Below are positions 8,259 to 17,029 of a stretch of 64,000 bases of DNA, in pieces. Where the stretch lies: NCBI RefSeq assembly GCF_009831235.1, contig NZ_WUUL01000001.1:62001-126000 (forward strand). Reading direction: 5' to 3'. The notes beneath the pieces were generated by a model. That model saw nothing but the letters and a program-made list of their open reading frames with translations, was not told where the DNA came from and did no database searches. Source of the stretch: Shimazuella alba (GTDB taxonomy: Bacteria > Bacillota > Bacilli > Thermoactinomycetales > Thermoactinomycetaceae). Positions within the stretch are counted from its first letter, which is position 1. Each line of letters begins with the position of its first letter. The position numbers were made by a program, and so were the translations under genes.

Positions 8259-10054
8259 TTTTACGAAGTGTTGTCGGGAAACTGTGGCTTACGATTATTA
8301 TTTTGGTTTCACTCGTACTGATTCTTCTCAGTTTGTTTCTTAATCAACAAGTAGAAAAGACATATGTGCAAGACCAACAAATTAGTCTAAGTAAGCTGGC
8401 AGATGTCGTACAACGCAAATTGAACAGCTCAGAAGTAGACACAGCTAACTATGTTGCTAATACGATTGCCATCGCCAAACAATTTAATACACATGTCGTA
8501 GTAATCGATCAAAAAGGTAAAGTTCTACCGATTCTTTCCACTATCGAAGAGTCTGTTCCAAAAGAATTAGTTCAAAAAGCCAATTTATCACATATACTTG
8601 CTGGAAATAAAACGGTTGCAGTAGGTCGTATACCTTCAACGGAATCATACCTTACTAGCCCATTCCAAAAAAATGATGTGTTTCTAGTTGGTGTACCTTA
8701 TAAAAAAGCAAATAAGATTGTGGGAGCTATTTTGCTCTATCAAACAAAAGATCAACTGAGTGTAGCAGATATAAAACACTGGATTTTTTATTCAGCTTTA
8801 ATCGGAATCGCTTTAACAACTGTATTTGCTTTCTTTTTATCAACCCGTATTACTCAGCCATTGATACAAATGCAAAAAGCTGCAGAAAAGATGGCTTTAG
8901 GTCAATTTTCAACCCGTGTTCGTGTAAGACCGCATGAACGTGATGAGATTGCCGATTTAGCGATAACATTCAATCGGATGGCACGACAATTAGAGGAATC
9001 CATCAATTTGTTATCTCATGAGAAGGAGCAACTTACTAGTATTTTACGTAGTATGGTAGATGGTGTATTAACCATTAGTGCATCTGGTAAAGTGATTGTA
9101 ACAAACCCTCCTGCTGAAAAATTACTTTCCTTATATGAGTTTCCTCATTCTCGATTATTACCACCTCCATTGGAGTCTGCTTTCCGTCAAGTTTTGGAAG
9201 AAGAGCAGGAATACCAAGGTGATATAACCGAGCAAGGAAGAACGTGGGCTGTTGTGATGACTCCACTTTATGCAAGAGATCAAGTCAGAGGGGCTGTTGC
9301 TGTACTTCGCGATGTAACAGACGAGCGTTTACTAGACAAGTTCCGTAAGGACTTTGTTGCCAATGTATCTCATGAATTGCGAACACCTTTAGCTATGCTA
9401 CAAGGATATAGTGAAGCGTTGCTTGATGAGATTGCTGAAACTCCAGAAGTAAGACATGAAATTGCTCAAGTAATCAATGATGAATCCCAACGAATGGGGA
9501 GATTGGTCAGTCAATTACTTGATTTAGCAAGAATGGAAGCAGGCTATATCGATATTGAGCCTAACTTTATTAATTTACATACTTTTATCCAACGTGTATG
9601 CCGAAAATTTGCAAATTTAGCAGAAGAACAAAAAGTAACGTTATCCAGTGATTTACAGGAACCAATACCAGAAGTATTTTGGGATGCTGATAAAGTGGAG
9701 CAGATTTTAACCAATCTGATCGGAAATGCGATCCGACACACTCCTGAAAATGGAAATGTTACCGTGGAAGTTTACTGGAGGGACGAAGGCGTTTATTTAG
9801 ATGTTGTCGATACAGGAACTGGTATACCAGAAGAAGATCTTCCATTTGTATTCGAGAGGTTCTACAAAGCAGACAAAGCCCGAAAACGGAACAATTCTTC
9901 TGGGACTGGACTTGGATTGTCAATTGTCAAACATTTAGTTAAAGCACACGATGGAGAGGCTACAGTTAGAAGTAAAGTGGGCGAAGGCACTACGTTCTCT
10001 GTAAGACTTCCTGTGGAAGTACAACTAGAGGACGATGAGGAATTAATAGGTTAA
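8255..10054 (+). CDS. resE: Sensor histidine kinase ResE
   Basis: A 599-residue membrane kinase and partner of ResD. Domains in order: N-terminal membrane helix (about 10-28), extracytoplasmic sensor region, second membrane helix (about 175-195), HAMP (about 197-250), PAS (about 260-360), HisKA dimerisation domain with phospho-accepting H373 in VSHELRTP, and HATPase with N, G1 (DTGTGIP) and G2 (GTGLGLSIV) boxes. It starts at GTG 8255 overlapping the resD stop. It is the last gene of the operon, followed by a strong terminator. Confidence 0.93.
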   Translation: MILRSVVGKLWLTIIILVSLVLILLSLFLNQQVEKTYVQDQQISLSKLADVVQRKLNSSEVDTANYVANTIAIAKQFNTHVVVIDQKGKVLPILSTIEESVPKELVQKANLSHILAGNKTVAVGRIPSTESYLTSPFQKNDVFLVGVPYKKANKIVGAILLYQTKDQLSVADIKHWIFYSALIGIALTTVFAFFLSTRITQPLIQMQKAAEKMALGQFSTRVRVRPHERDEIADLAITFNRMARQLEESINLLSHEKEQLTSILRSMVDGVLTISASGKVIVTNPPAEKLLSLYEFPHSRLLPPPLESAFRQVLEEEQEYQGDITEQGRTWAVVMTPLYARDQVRGAVAVLRDVTDERLLDKFRKDFVANVSHELRTPLAMLQGYSEALLDEIAETPEVRHEIAQVINDESQRMGRLVSQLLDLARMEAGYIDIEPNFINLHTFIQRVCRKFANLAEEQKVTLSSDLQEPIPEVFWDADKVEQILTNLIGNAIRHTPENGNVTVEVYWRDEGVYLDVVDTGTGIPEEDLPFVFERFYKADKARKRNNSSGTGLGLSIVKHLVKAHDGEATVRSKVGEGTTFSVRLPVEVQLEDDEELIG

Positions 10055-10064
10055 TAGAGGAGAG

Positions 10065-10095
10065 GATGTTAGCGTAAGAGCTAACATCTTTTTTT
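10065..10095 (+). terminator. Terminator of the res operon
   Basis: A perfect 9-bp stem (10065-10073 with 10080-10088) is followed by seven T. Confidence 0.85.
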
Positions 10096-10449
10096 GTTAA
10101 ATTGAAACTACAATGAAACAAATTTACTTACACTTTGTTCCAAAAGCTTGTCACATGCACCTTCAGTACAAGTAGTTATTCCACCACTGAAGTGGCAAGT
10201 TTCGCTATGCATTTCTTGACTGCCCACCAAAACACAAAAGACGCTCCTCTAAGCTTAGCGAGACTTGTGCCTTTGTCTGAGATGTGTAATTACTCTAGGA
10301 CTATTTATATCTAATTTTGCTCAAGTAGAATTTAAATAACATTTGATTACTGGGAACTGGCTTTTGGTTGAATTGAATTACTAATAATTAATATAAGAGG
10401 AGAGGAGTGTTGTAGAAGAGCAACACAATTAAGTAGATTGAGGAATACT
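10096..10449. other. Intergenic stretch with short inverted repeats
   Basis: No gene is seen. TTCAGT and ACTGAA flank a short spacer near 10159-10191, and a 6-bp hairpin (GTGTTG/CAACAC) lies near 10407-10426, just upstream of the next gene. Confidence 0.4.
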
Positions 10450-10861
10450 ATGGCTAAGGTGAGCAAGCTTTCGAAGGACCAGTTTGTCCGTATCAATGAA
10501 CCGCTCAGTGGCATCATCGCAGAGCTTGAAGGAGTTACGGATCGTAGTGGTCTGGAGCCCCTTCGGGAAAAGATTACGAATCTGAGCATTGAAATTTGCT
10601 GAGGTCGTCAAGGCCAATGAAGGTACTCTTCTGAGTCGGGTAGCAAAGGCAAGGAACGAATCTTTTCTGGGTATTTTTAAGGATCCAGTCATTGGAGATA
10701 GATTTTGCCGAACTATCTCTGCAAGGCTTGGTGATTCGGTCATGAGTGTCAAGAAGGCTGCCAATATGCTATGCAGAGGAGCTGGGAACTTCGACAAGGA
10801 GTACCAGAAGGCTCTAGAAAAGCTCGGCAATGTGAAGCGTGACCTGAGTCGTATTTCCTAG
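10450..10861 (+). pseudogene. Frameshifted small gene of foreign composition, unknown function
   Basis: Frame 1 starts at ATG 10450 (MAKVSKLSKDQF) and stops at TGA 10602 after 50 codons. Frame 2 is open from 10586 to the stop at 10861 and encodes about 90 residues rich in Lys, Arg, Ala and Glu. The overlap is only 17 bases, and frame 2 has no good start or ribosome site there. One protein of about 137 residues broken by a +1 shift within 10586-10602 is therefore the simplest reading. The codons (AAG, GAG, CTG, GTC) are visibly more GC-rich than in neighbours, which suggests transfer. No known family is recognised. Two overlapping genes remain possible. Confidence 0.45.
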
Positions 10862-11095
10862 TAATTAGTTGAGTGTTGGGTTCTTCTGACATTCTTAAGT
10901 CTGGGCAAATGCATCTAGCGCTTGTCCAGACGCCCATCCTAATATTATTTGTTTTTGATAATAAAAAGCTAGTATCTATTAAGATAAAAGGACGTTAGAT
11001 CAATTAACATCCTTTTTTTAGTGAATACCAGTTATTGGGATTTTCTTGTAGGTAACTAATTTATCTGATTTACTTAAGAATAATAACACTTTTTA

Positions 11096-11124
11096 TTGAC
11101 TGACCATTCATTCATTGATAAAAT
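11096..11124 (+). promoter_or_regulatory. Sigma-A promoter overlapped by a TetR-type operator
   Basis: TTGACT (11096-11101), a 17-base spacer and TAAAAT (11119-11124) form a good housekeeping promoter. Inside it, TGACTGA and TCATTCA (11097-11114) form an imperfect dyad typical of TetR-family operators, so a bound repressor would block RNA polymerase. The TetR gene of the same operon is the likely ligand-sensing partner. Confidence 0.7.
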
Positions 11125-11150
11125 ATTAAAAAATATAGAGGAGTGATCGC

Positions 11151-11900
11151 ATGGATTTACATTATAAGATCATGGGTAGCGGGAAACCGATTGTCTTGCA
11201 TCATACGGGGGGATCAGATAGTAGAGTTTGGAAGTTTCTTGCTCCTCTGTTGGCCAAACACTTTAAAGTGATTATTTTTGATGGTCGTGGTGCTGGGAAG
11301 TCACCTTCACCAGTTGAACCTGTCGATTATCTTCAAGATTTACTCCGTCTTTTGGATCATCTTGAGATAGAACAGGCTGCTGTACTAGGACATTCAATGG
11401 GGGGACAAATAGTAACCGAATTAGCTTTGCTCCATCCGAATAGAGTAACAGAATTAGTGCTAGTTGCCCCTTCTTTGTCAGGCTATCCTTATTCCACAGA
11501 ATTAGCCCAATATTTTCAACGGATTCAATCAGCTTCCCCTGATATAGATAAAATGATTGAGATTGCTTTGAATGCTCCTATATATCAAGTTACCATGGCT
11601 GGACCACATCGAGACTTGTTGGTTCAAATGATGAGACATCATATTGAAAAAACTTCTGAATGGAAATCTTTTGAACAGATTTGGCCGCAGACTCCGGCAA
11701 TAGAAAAGTTAGGTGAATTGGAAGTGAAAACTTTATTTATTATCGGTGAGATAGAGTCATCAGATAATAAGCGTGTTGCAAAATGTTTTCAGGAAGTCCC
11801 AAACATACGATTTGTTCCTATCGCTAGTGCTGATCATATGGTTATGCTTACTCATGCAAGTGAGATCTATCGTTGTATTACTAGTTTTTTGGAGGAATAA
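11151..11900 (+). CDS. Alpha/beta-hydrolase
   Basis: A 249-residue alpha/beta-hydrolase fold enzyme. The nucleophile elbow is GHSMGG (about residues 83-88), the oxyanion-side motif is HHTGGSDSRVW near the N-terminus, and the catalytic His is likely in the C-terminal ASADHMV. The Asp is probably in the preceding strand region. The substrate cannot be predicted; esters, lactones or haloalkane-type substrates are possible. The ribosome site GAGGAG precedes ATG. It is co-transcribed with the following TetR repressor, so it is probably induced by its own substrate or a related molecule. Confidence 0.85.
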   Translation: MDLHYKIMGSGKPIVLHHTGGSDSRVWKFLAPLLAKHFKVIIFDGRGAGKSPSPVEPVDYLQDLLRLLDHLEIEQAAVLGHSMGGQIVTELALLHPNRVTELVLVAPSLSGYPYSTELAQYFQRIQSASPDIDKMIEIALNAPIYQVTMAGPHRDLLVQMMRHHIEKTSEWKSFEQIWPQTPAIEKLGELEVKTLFIIGEIESSDNKRVAKCFQEVPNIRFVPIASADHMVMLTHASEIYRCITSFLEE

Positions 11901-11903
11901 AAA

Positions 11904-12503
11904 ATGCCTCGAACGCAGAAAGAAAATGAACGTATTCGACAAATTGCGATAGAGAATATTCGCAATGCTGCAATGGAGTTATTTATGAAACAGGGATACC
12001 ATGCTACATCCATTAGTGAAATTGCCAACTATGCAAATATTTCTAAAGGTTTGCTCTACAATTATTTCAAAGGAAAAGAAGAGCTTTTGGCAACAATGGT
12101 AGAGGCAAGGATTAGTGAATTGGTGCAAGTGATGAATGCTGCGATCGATTTGGAAATACCTGTCGATCAAATTCGATATATTATAGAAGGGGCAATTAAA
12201 AACGTTCAACAAAAACCAGAAGTCTTTCGGTTTTATTTACATCTTCAAACACAGCCTGAATCGGATCAAGTGTTAATAAAGTATAGTAGATTACTAATCG
12301 AAGAAAATGCAAAGCAGTTTGAATTACAGTGCGAAATCTTTAAAAATATGGGAGTAAAAGAGCCAATAATGCGGTCATTATACTTTTCATCTACTCTTCA
12401 AGGTATCTTGTTAATGATATCCACTTATCCGAATCAGTTTCCGATCGAAGAAGTAAAAACTCAAATAATACAAGAATTTTGTACACCACCTATAAATAAA
12501 TAG
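11904..12503 (+). CDS. TetR/AcrR-family transcriptional regulator
   Basis: A 199-residue regulator. The N-terminal helix-turn-helix (about residues 15-60) includes GYHATSISEIA and the recognition segment ISKGLLYNYFKGKEELL, and the rest is a variable ligand-binding domain. It lies 3 bases after the hydrolase gene in the same operon and probably represses the promoter at 11096-11124. The ligand is unknown. Confidence 0.9.
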   Translation: MPRTQKENERIRQIAIENIRNAAMELFMKQGYHATSISEIANYANISKGLLYNYFKGKEELLATMVEARISELVQVMNAAIDLEIPVDQIRYIIEGAIKNVQQKPEVFRFYLHLQTQPESDQVLIKYSRLLIEENAKQFELQCEIFKNMGVKEPIMRSLYFSSTLQGILLMISTYPNQFPIEEVKTQIIQEFCTPPINK

Positions 12504-12565
12504 GATATCCGGTGTTAGGTGTTTTGCGGATTTGACAGTACTGTATTTTGTTCGTTTGTGGAAAA

Positions 12566-12604
12566 GGAAAATGCCAGTATCCTATAAGGATACTGGCATT
12601 TTCC
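12566..12604. terminator. Bidirectional terminator between convergent genes
   Basis: A perfect 18-bp stem with a 3-base loop (12566-12583, 12587-12604). AAAA and TTTT blocks lie on both sides, so it serves the TetR operon and the SDR gene, whose stop codon it touches. Confidence 0.85.
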
Positions 12605-13275
12605 TATGGAACTTGGGGGCGCATTACTATTTGTCCATAAATGACTTCTTTCGGTGATGATATAACCATTTGCACCGTTTCAGCAACTTTTTCTGGCGAT
12701 AGAGCCCAATCTTTGGGAGTGCCGAAGTTGGTTTTGATGGAACCAGGACAGATAGTAGATACTCGAACATGATGAGGTTTTAACTCTTGGGTAAGTGCAT
12801 CCGATAATGCCATCAGTGCAAATTTGGAAGCGCAGTATCCACCACCATTTGCAAATGCGTTCAAACCTGCTCCGCTTGAGATGTTTACAATATGGCCTTT
12901 TGTTTCTTTTAAGTGAGGGATGGCATATTTACAGGTGAGGAACGGGCCTTTGCTATTTACTTCGAGCATCTCATCCCATTGTTCTTCTGTTAAATCCTCT
13001 ACTGGAGCAAAATGCCCAACACCAGCATTATTTACTAAAATGTCGAGCTGACCCCATTTTGATATGGCCTGGTTAACGACATCTTCTACTTGATCTCGTT
13101 TTGTGATATCACATGCGACAGGTAAAATTTGATCAGGTGCATTTCTCGTAAGTTGATGTAAATATTCTTTATTCCGCGCAGTAGCAACAACTTGATACCC
13201 AGCTTGAACAAATTGTTTTACAATTTCATATCCTACGCCTCGACTTGCCCCAGTTACAATAGCTGTTTTACTCAC
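12604..13275 (-). CDS. Short-chain dehydrogenase/reductase
   Basis: A 223-residue classical SDR oxidoreductase. The nucleotide-binding motif TGASRGVG is at the N-terminus, the NNAG motif is near residue 82, and the catalytic Ser (NISSGAG) is followed by Y-C-A-S-K (YxxxK). The product resembles YwfD/YhxD-type or 3-oxoacyl-ACP reductase-like SDRs, but the substrate is unknown. The start is GTG at 13275 with GGAGGG 5 bases upstream; a longer in-frame start at 13293 would include the ribosome site. Confidence 0.88.
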   Translation of the reverse strand: MSKTAIVTGASRGVGYEIVKQFVQAGYQVVATARNKEYLHQLTRNAPDQILPVACDITKRDQVEDVVNQAISKWGQLDILVNNAGVGHFAPVEDLTEEQWDEMLEVNSKGPFLTCKYAIPHLKETKGHIVNISSGAGLNAFANGGGYCASKFALMALSDALTQELKPHHVRVSTICPGSIKTNFGTPKDWALSPEKVAETVQMVISSPKEVIYGQIVMRPQVP

Positions 13276-13323
13276 GATATCCCTCCAAATCACAGTCGTT
13301 TCCTAGCTATTATAACTTATTTT

Positions 13324-14907
13324 TTAAAGCTCAATTACCTGAACTCCATTTACAACCCCGCATTCACGCAGATTCGCAAGGGCAGCATCGTCAATGCCTT
13401 TATCGATTCCCAATAACATGATTGCTTGTCCGCCAATGGTTTCACGACCTACTTGCATAGTTGCTATATTCACTTTGTCATTTCCAAGAATCGTTCCCAC
13501 TTTCCCTACCACACCAGGTTGATCTTGGTGAGTGATGTGGAGGATATGTCCTTCAGGTACTACATCCACTGAGTATCCATTTACTTTGGTAATTCTTGCA
13601 CCAAATCCATTGAGCAAGGTCCCGGAAACAGATGTATTTCCTCTGCTAGTTGTAATATCAACTGTGATTAATTGGGTAAATCCATGGCTTACCGAAGCTT
13701 TTTGTTCCAATACTTCAATGCCGCGATTTTTGGCAACATGTGGAGCATTTACTTGATTGATACCGTCAAGATGTTGAGACAATACTCCGCTGAGTAATGC
13801 TCGTGTTAGGGCGGAAACCTCTAAATCAGCTACTTCTCCACCATATGAAATTACCATTCGTTGAACAGCACCAGTCGCCAGTTGGGAAGAAAACTTCCCT
13901 AGTTTTTCTACTAATGGTAAATATGGTCCTATTTTCTTTTGTAGCTCCGCAGAAAGTGAAGGGAGATTCACTGCATTTTTAAAAGGTTCGTCTTTCAAAA
14001 CGTGCAATACTTCTTCCGCAACATCAATAGCTACATTCTCCTGTGCCTCTACAGTAGAAGCTCCAAGATGAGGAGTAACGATTACTTGTGGCAAGACGAA
14101 AAGTGGGTGATCAGGAGCTGGTGGTTCTTGTTCAAATACATCCAAAGCTGCCCCCGCAACTTTTCCAGATTGAATCGCTCCTACAAGTGCATGTTCATCA
14201 ATGATACCACCACGTGCACAGTTCAATATTCGGACGCCATCTTTCATCTGATGAAACACGTCACTATTAATCAAATGACGAGTTTGTTTTGTTAGAGGAG
14301 TATGAACAGAAATAAAATCACCTGCCCGTATGGCATCTTCAAAAGAAGCTTTTTGTACTCCTAATTCTTCGGCGCGATCTAGGGTTAGATAGGGGTCAAA
14401 AGCAACGATATTCATCCGAAAAGCTTTTGCTTTTTGAGCCAATTCTGCACCAATACGTCCCAAACCAATAATACTCAGCGTTTTACCATTGAGCTCCACA
14501 CCTACATACTCTTTTCGTTTCCATTCTCCATTAACAGTAGAACGGTAGGCTTGTGGGATGTTGCGAGAAAGAGAGATCAGCATTGCAAAAGTATGTTCAG
14601 CTGTAGAAATTGTATTTCCATCTGGGGCATTCATCACAATGATGCCTCGTTTGGTAGCAGCCTCAATATCGATGTTATCAACACCTACACCAGCTCTGCC
14701 AATTACTCTTAATTTATGTGCTTTCTCTAATACTTCTGCAGTTACTTGAGTTTGACTTCGAACTAGCAAAGCATCAGCATCTTCTATTTCTATTAATAAT
14801 TCATTGAGTGTCAGTCCTGTTTTTTTTACCACTTTCACTTCGGGTGCTTCTACCAGTGTAGATAAACCTAAATCGCTAATATTGTCTGTTACTAATACTT
14901 TATACAT
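13324..14907 (-). CDS. serA: D-3-phosphoglycerate dehydrogenase
   Basis: A 527-residue long-form SerA that oxidises 3-phosphoglycerate to 3-phosphohydroxypyruvate, the first step of serine synthesis. The NAD domain has GLGRIG (about 146-151). The 2-hydroxyacid dehydrogenase catalytic set Arg/Glu/His is visible in NCARGGIIDE and the TPHLGAST segment. An intervening ASB domain and a C-terminal ACT domain (HQDQPGVVGKVGTIL) suggest allosteric control. It overlaps the upstream aminotransferase gene by 8 bases and shares its serine-type T-box leader. Confidence 0.95.
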   Translation of the reverse strand: MYKVLVTDNISDLGLSTLVEAPEVKVVKKTGLTLNELLIEIEDADALLVRSQTQVTAEVLEKAHKLRVIGRAGVGVDNIDIEAATKRGIIVMNAPDGNTISTAEHTFAMLISLSRNIPQAYRSTVNGEWKRKEYVGVELNGKTLSIIGLGRIGAELAQKAKAFRMNIVAFDPYLTLDRAEELGVQKASFEDAIRAGDFISVHTPLTKQTRHLINSDVFHQMKDGVRILNCARGGIIDEHALVGAIQSGKVAGAALDVFEQEPPAPDHPLFVLPQVIVTPHLGASTVEAQENVAIDVAEEVLHVLKDEPFKNAVNLPSLSAELQKKIGPYLPLVEKLGKFSSQLATGAVQRMVISYGGEVADLEVSALTRALLSGVLSQHLDGINQVNAPHVAKNRGIEVLEQKASVSHGFTQLITVDITTSRGNTSVSGTLLNGFGARITKVNGYSVDVVPEGHILHITHQDQPGVVGKVGTILGNDKVNIATMQVGRETIGGQAIMLLGIDKGIDDAALANLRECGVVNGVQVIEL

Positions 14908-16054
14908 ATTGAGATAAAACCTCCTCAGCAGCTTGAACCGCAGTACCTAATCTTAGTTCGACATTTTGTTTTTTTAAAGAAATTTCGATAGCAGATAGAA
15001 CGGGGAGAATATCAAATGGATCACAGTAACCCATGTGTCCGATTCGGAAAATTTTCCCTTTTAGATGTTGTTGACCTCCAGCGATTACAATCCCCATTTT
15101 TTTGAGGTCACTACGCAGTATTTCACTATCCCATCCGTCTGCTCCATAAACAGAAGTTACAGTTGGAGAAGCATCTTCTTCACTTGTCATCAAAGGTAGA
15201 GAAAGTGCAGAAATTGCAGCTCTTGTTAAATTTTTCATTCCTTCATGACGATGAAATACTTCAGTCATTCCTTCTGCTTCTAATAATTCCAGTGCAGCAT
15301 CAAGACCGAAAATAAGGGATACAGCAGGAGTGAAAGGAGTTGTCCCTTTTGATAGGTTTTCACGATATCGTTTCAAATCCAAATAAAATTTTGGATTGTT
15401 ATTTTTCTCGATGATACTCCAAGCTTTTGGACTAACTGCTGCAAAAGCAAGTCCGGCTGGAATCATAAATGCTTTTTGAGAACCAGCAACCGTGATATCT
15501 ACATTCCAGGCATCCATTTCAAATGGAACTGCTCCAAGTGAACTAACAGCATCTACAATAACTAATGCATCAGAATGTTTTTTTACAAGAGGACTGAGTA
15601 TATTTATAGGGTTTAGTACCCCTGTTGATGTTTCACATTGGGTGAAAAAGACAGCTTTTAGATTGGGGTGTTGTTGTAATCTAGATGTTAAATCCTCTGG
15701 ATCAGGTGTTTTTCCCCATTCAACGTCTAGCCGTCTGACAACAGCTCCATATTCGGTCAATATTTTTGCAAATCGATCTCCGAAAACTCCAGTAACGACG
15801 ACGAGTACTTCTTCACCAGGTTGAATAGTGTTTACAACTGCTGCTTCTAAAACAGAAGTACCGCTTCCTGTAAATAGAAGAGGATTTTCTGTTGTTCCGA
15901 AAAAAGGTTTGAGGCGTTCACTTACACTCTTGATTAAAGTGCTTGCTTCATTACTGCGATGTCCGATCATCGGTTGGCTCATCGCAGCCTGTACAGATGG
16001 TGGGATAGGTGTTGGTCCTGGGATACGAAGATTGATTTTGTTAGTGATGAACAT
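14900..16054 (-). CDS. Class V aminotransferase, serine/alanine-glyoxylate type
   Basis: A 384-residue PLP enzyme of the class V family (alanine-glyoxylate / serine-pyruvate aminotransferase type). The N-terminal RIPGPTPIPPSV, the VDAVSSLGAVPF segment with the PLP Asp, and the Schiff-base Lys in GSQKAF (about residue 195) are clear. It is not a standard SerC. Its position as first gene before serA, under a probable Ser T-box, suggests a role in serine synthesis or serine-glyoxylate transamination. Which of these holds is inference. Confidence 0.88.
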   Translation of the reverse strand: MFITNKINLRIPGPTPIPPSVQAAMSQPMIGHRSNEASTLIKSVSERLKPFFGTTENPLLFTGSGTSVLEAAVVNTIQPGEEVLVVVTGVFGDRFAKILTEYGAVVRRLDVEWGKTPDPEDLTSRLQQHPNLKAVFFTQCETSTGVLNPINILSPLVKKHSDALVIVDAVSSLGAVPFEMDAWNVDITVAGSQKAFMIPAGLAFAAVSPKAWSIIEKNNNPKFYLDLKRYRENLSKGTTPFTPAVSLIFGLDAALELLEAEGMTEVFHRHEGMKNLTRAAISALSLPLMTSEEDASPTVTSVYGADGWDSEILRSDLKKMGIVIAGGQQHLKGKIFRIGHMGYCDPFDILPVLSAIEISLKKQNVELRLGTAVQAAEEVLSQYV

Positions 16055-16074
16055 AAGAAAAATTCCTCCTTAAA

Positions 16075-16350
16075 ATAAAAAAACCCGTTCCACTCACCTA
16101 CAAAAATAAGTAGATGAGGGACGAGAGGCTCGCGGTGCCACCCTCAATTGCTGCTTGCTCACGCAAAACAACCTTGATAAGTCGGTCGACTTAGAGATAA
16201 CGGTTCTACCGTATCTGCCTACTAAAAAGTTCAGCAAATCGCTCCAGAGTGCTCCATCAGGTCAGAAATACCGATTTGCACCAACCATCGGCTCTCTAAA
16301 ATTCCTGTTCCTCATTTGATTCTTTCATCGCTTGTGTTATGAAGTTGTGC
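16075..16350 (-). promoter_or_regulatory. T-box leader (probable tRNA-Ser specifier) of the aminotransferase-serA operon
   Basis: Read on the minus strand, the leader contains the T-box core GGTGGCACCGCGAG at about 16128-16143. It has a stem I region with AGAGAG and GATGGTTGGTG near 16275-16300, and a terminator stem (about 16080-16122) ending in a T-run. The likely specifier is AGC (16251-16253), a Ser codon, placed just before ACTCTGGAG as in other T-boxes. Uncharged tRNA-Ser would stabilise the antiterminator and turn on the serine genes. Confidence 0.88.
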
Positions 16351-16353
16351 TTA

Positions 16354-16382
16354 CTTTAACACGAATAAGAAAACCATGTCAA
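16354..16382 (-). promoter_or_regulatory. Promoter of the T-box leader
   Basis: TTGACA (minus strand, 16382-16377) is followed 17-18 bases later by TTAAAG/TAAAGT, just upstream of the T-box RNA. Confidence 0.6.
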
Positions 16383-16640
16383 TGGACTTTTTGGAAAAAA
16401 AAGAGGTGTATAAGTGAACGTTATGTATTTGATTGGGCATATCGTTCGCCTTTAGGTTGTTTTACTAGAGGTTTAAAAATTTAAAAATAAAAAGAGGGAG
16501 ATATTTAAAAACGAAAGGCAGCGGAGGATTTTTATAAAATTTTATGCATTATTGCTTAAGTTTTCACAAATAACCGGATGGTAGAAACCATCCGGCCAAA
16601 ACAAAGCAAAATATATCAGTGGTTCAACAACCATACAAGG
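16383..16640. other. Intergenic stretch with one hairpin
   Basis: No gene is seen. A 9-bp hairpin with an AGAA loop (CCGGATGGT and its complement) lies at about 16574-16597. Neither side has a strong T-run. Confidence 0.45.
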
Positions 16641-16648
16641 TAATTCAA

Positions 16649-16797
16649 TTGTTTTGGCAGTTATGGGTCGCATCTACTGATAAGCCCAATGACATCCTGT
16701 CACCGATGCGAGTACGTTTTCTTACCTTACCCTAGCTTGGATTAGGTAAGAGGACGTACTCGTAACCGTGGCGGGGAAGTAATTGATTTCAAAACAA
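16649..16797. ncRNA. Candidate structured RNA (branched fold), class unknown
   Basis: Nested complementary segments close a branched fold. TTGTTTTG (16649-16656) pairs with CAAAACAA (16790-16797), and GTTA (16660-16663) pairs with TAAC (16763-16766). Inside, TCGCATC pairs with GATGCGA (16668-16674 with 16705-16711). A long rod (16709-16717 with 16754-16762, then 16721-16727 with 16744-16750) is separated by a 3x3 internal loop. The two inner helices compete for a few bases. The segment is more GC-rich than its surroundings and has no ORF. I could not match it to 6S RNA, SRP RNA or a known riboswitch, and the strand is undetermined. Confidence 0.4.
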
Positions 16798-17029
16798 CAT
16801 TAGTTTCCTTACAGTTAGAACAACCAGCATGCATGCCTACTCCAAGAATTTACCAATAAAGTATGGGTAAACACACTTTCAAATTTATTATATGATACTC
16901 AAACCTTCTGATCAATCAGAAAATGTTTTGTTTAAAAATTTTTTTGTTCGCTAAAACAAATGCATCACTTGCAAGTTTTTTCGTTTTACAGGATGATAGA
17001 ATCAACGAGTTTTTGGAGGCGGTTTTGTT

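Noticed and set aside
15492-15824. A 110-codon plus-strand frame
   Set aside because: It is an antisense shadow of the class V aminotransferase.
16649-16797. Assignment of the structured region as SRP RNA or 6S RNA
   Set aside because: The SRP GGAAG-type loop motif is absent, and the branched two-hairpin fold does not fit the single long bubble-bearing rod of 6S RNA.
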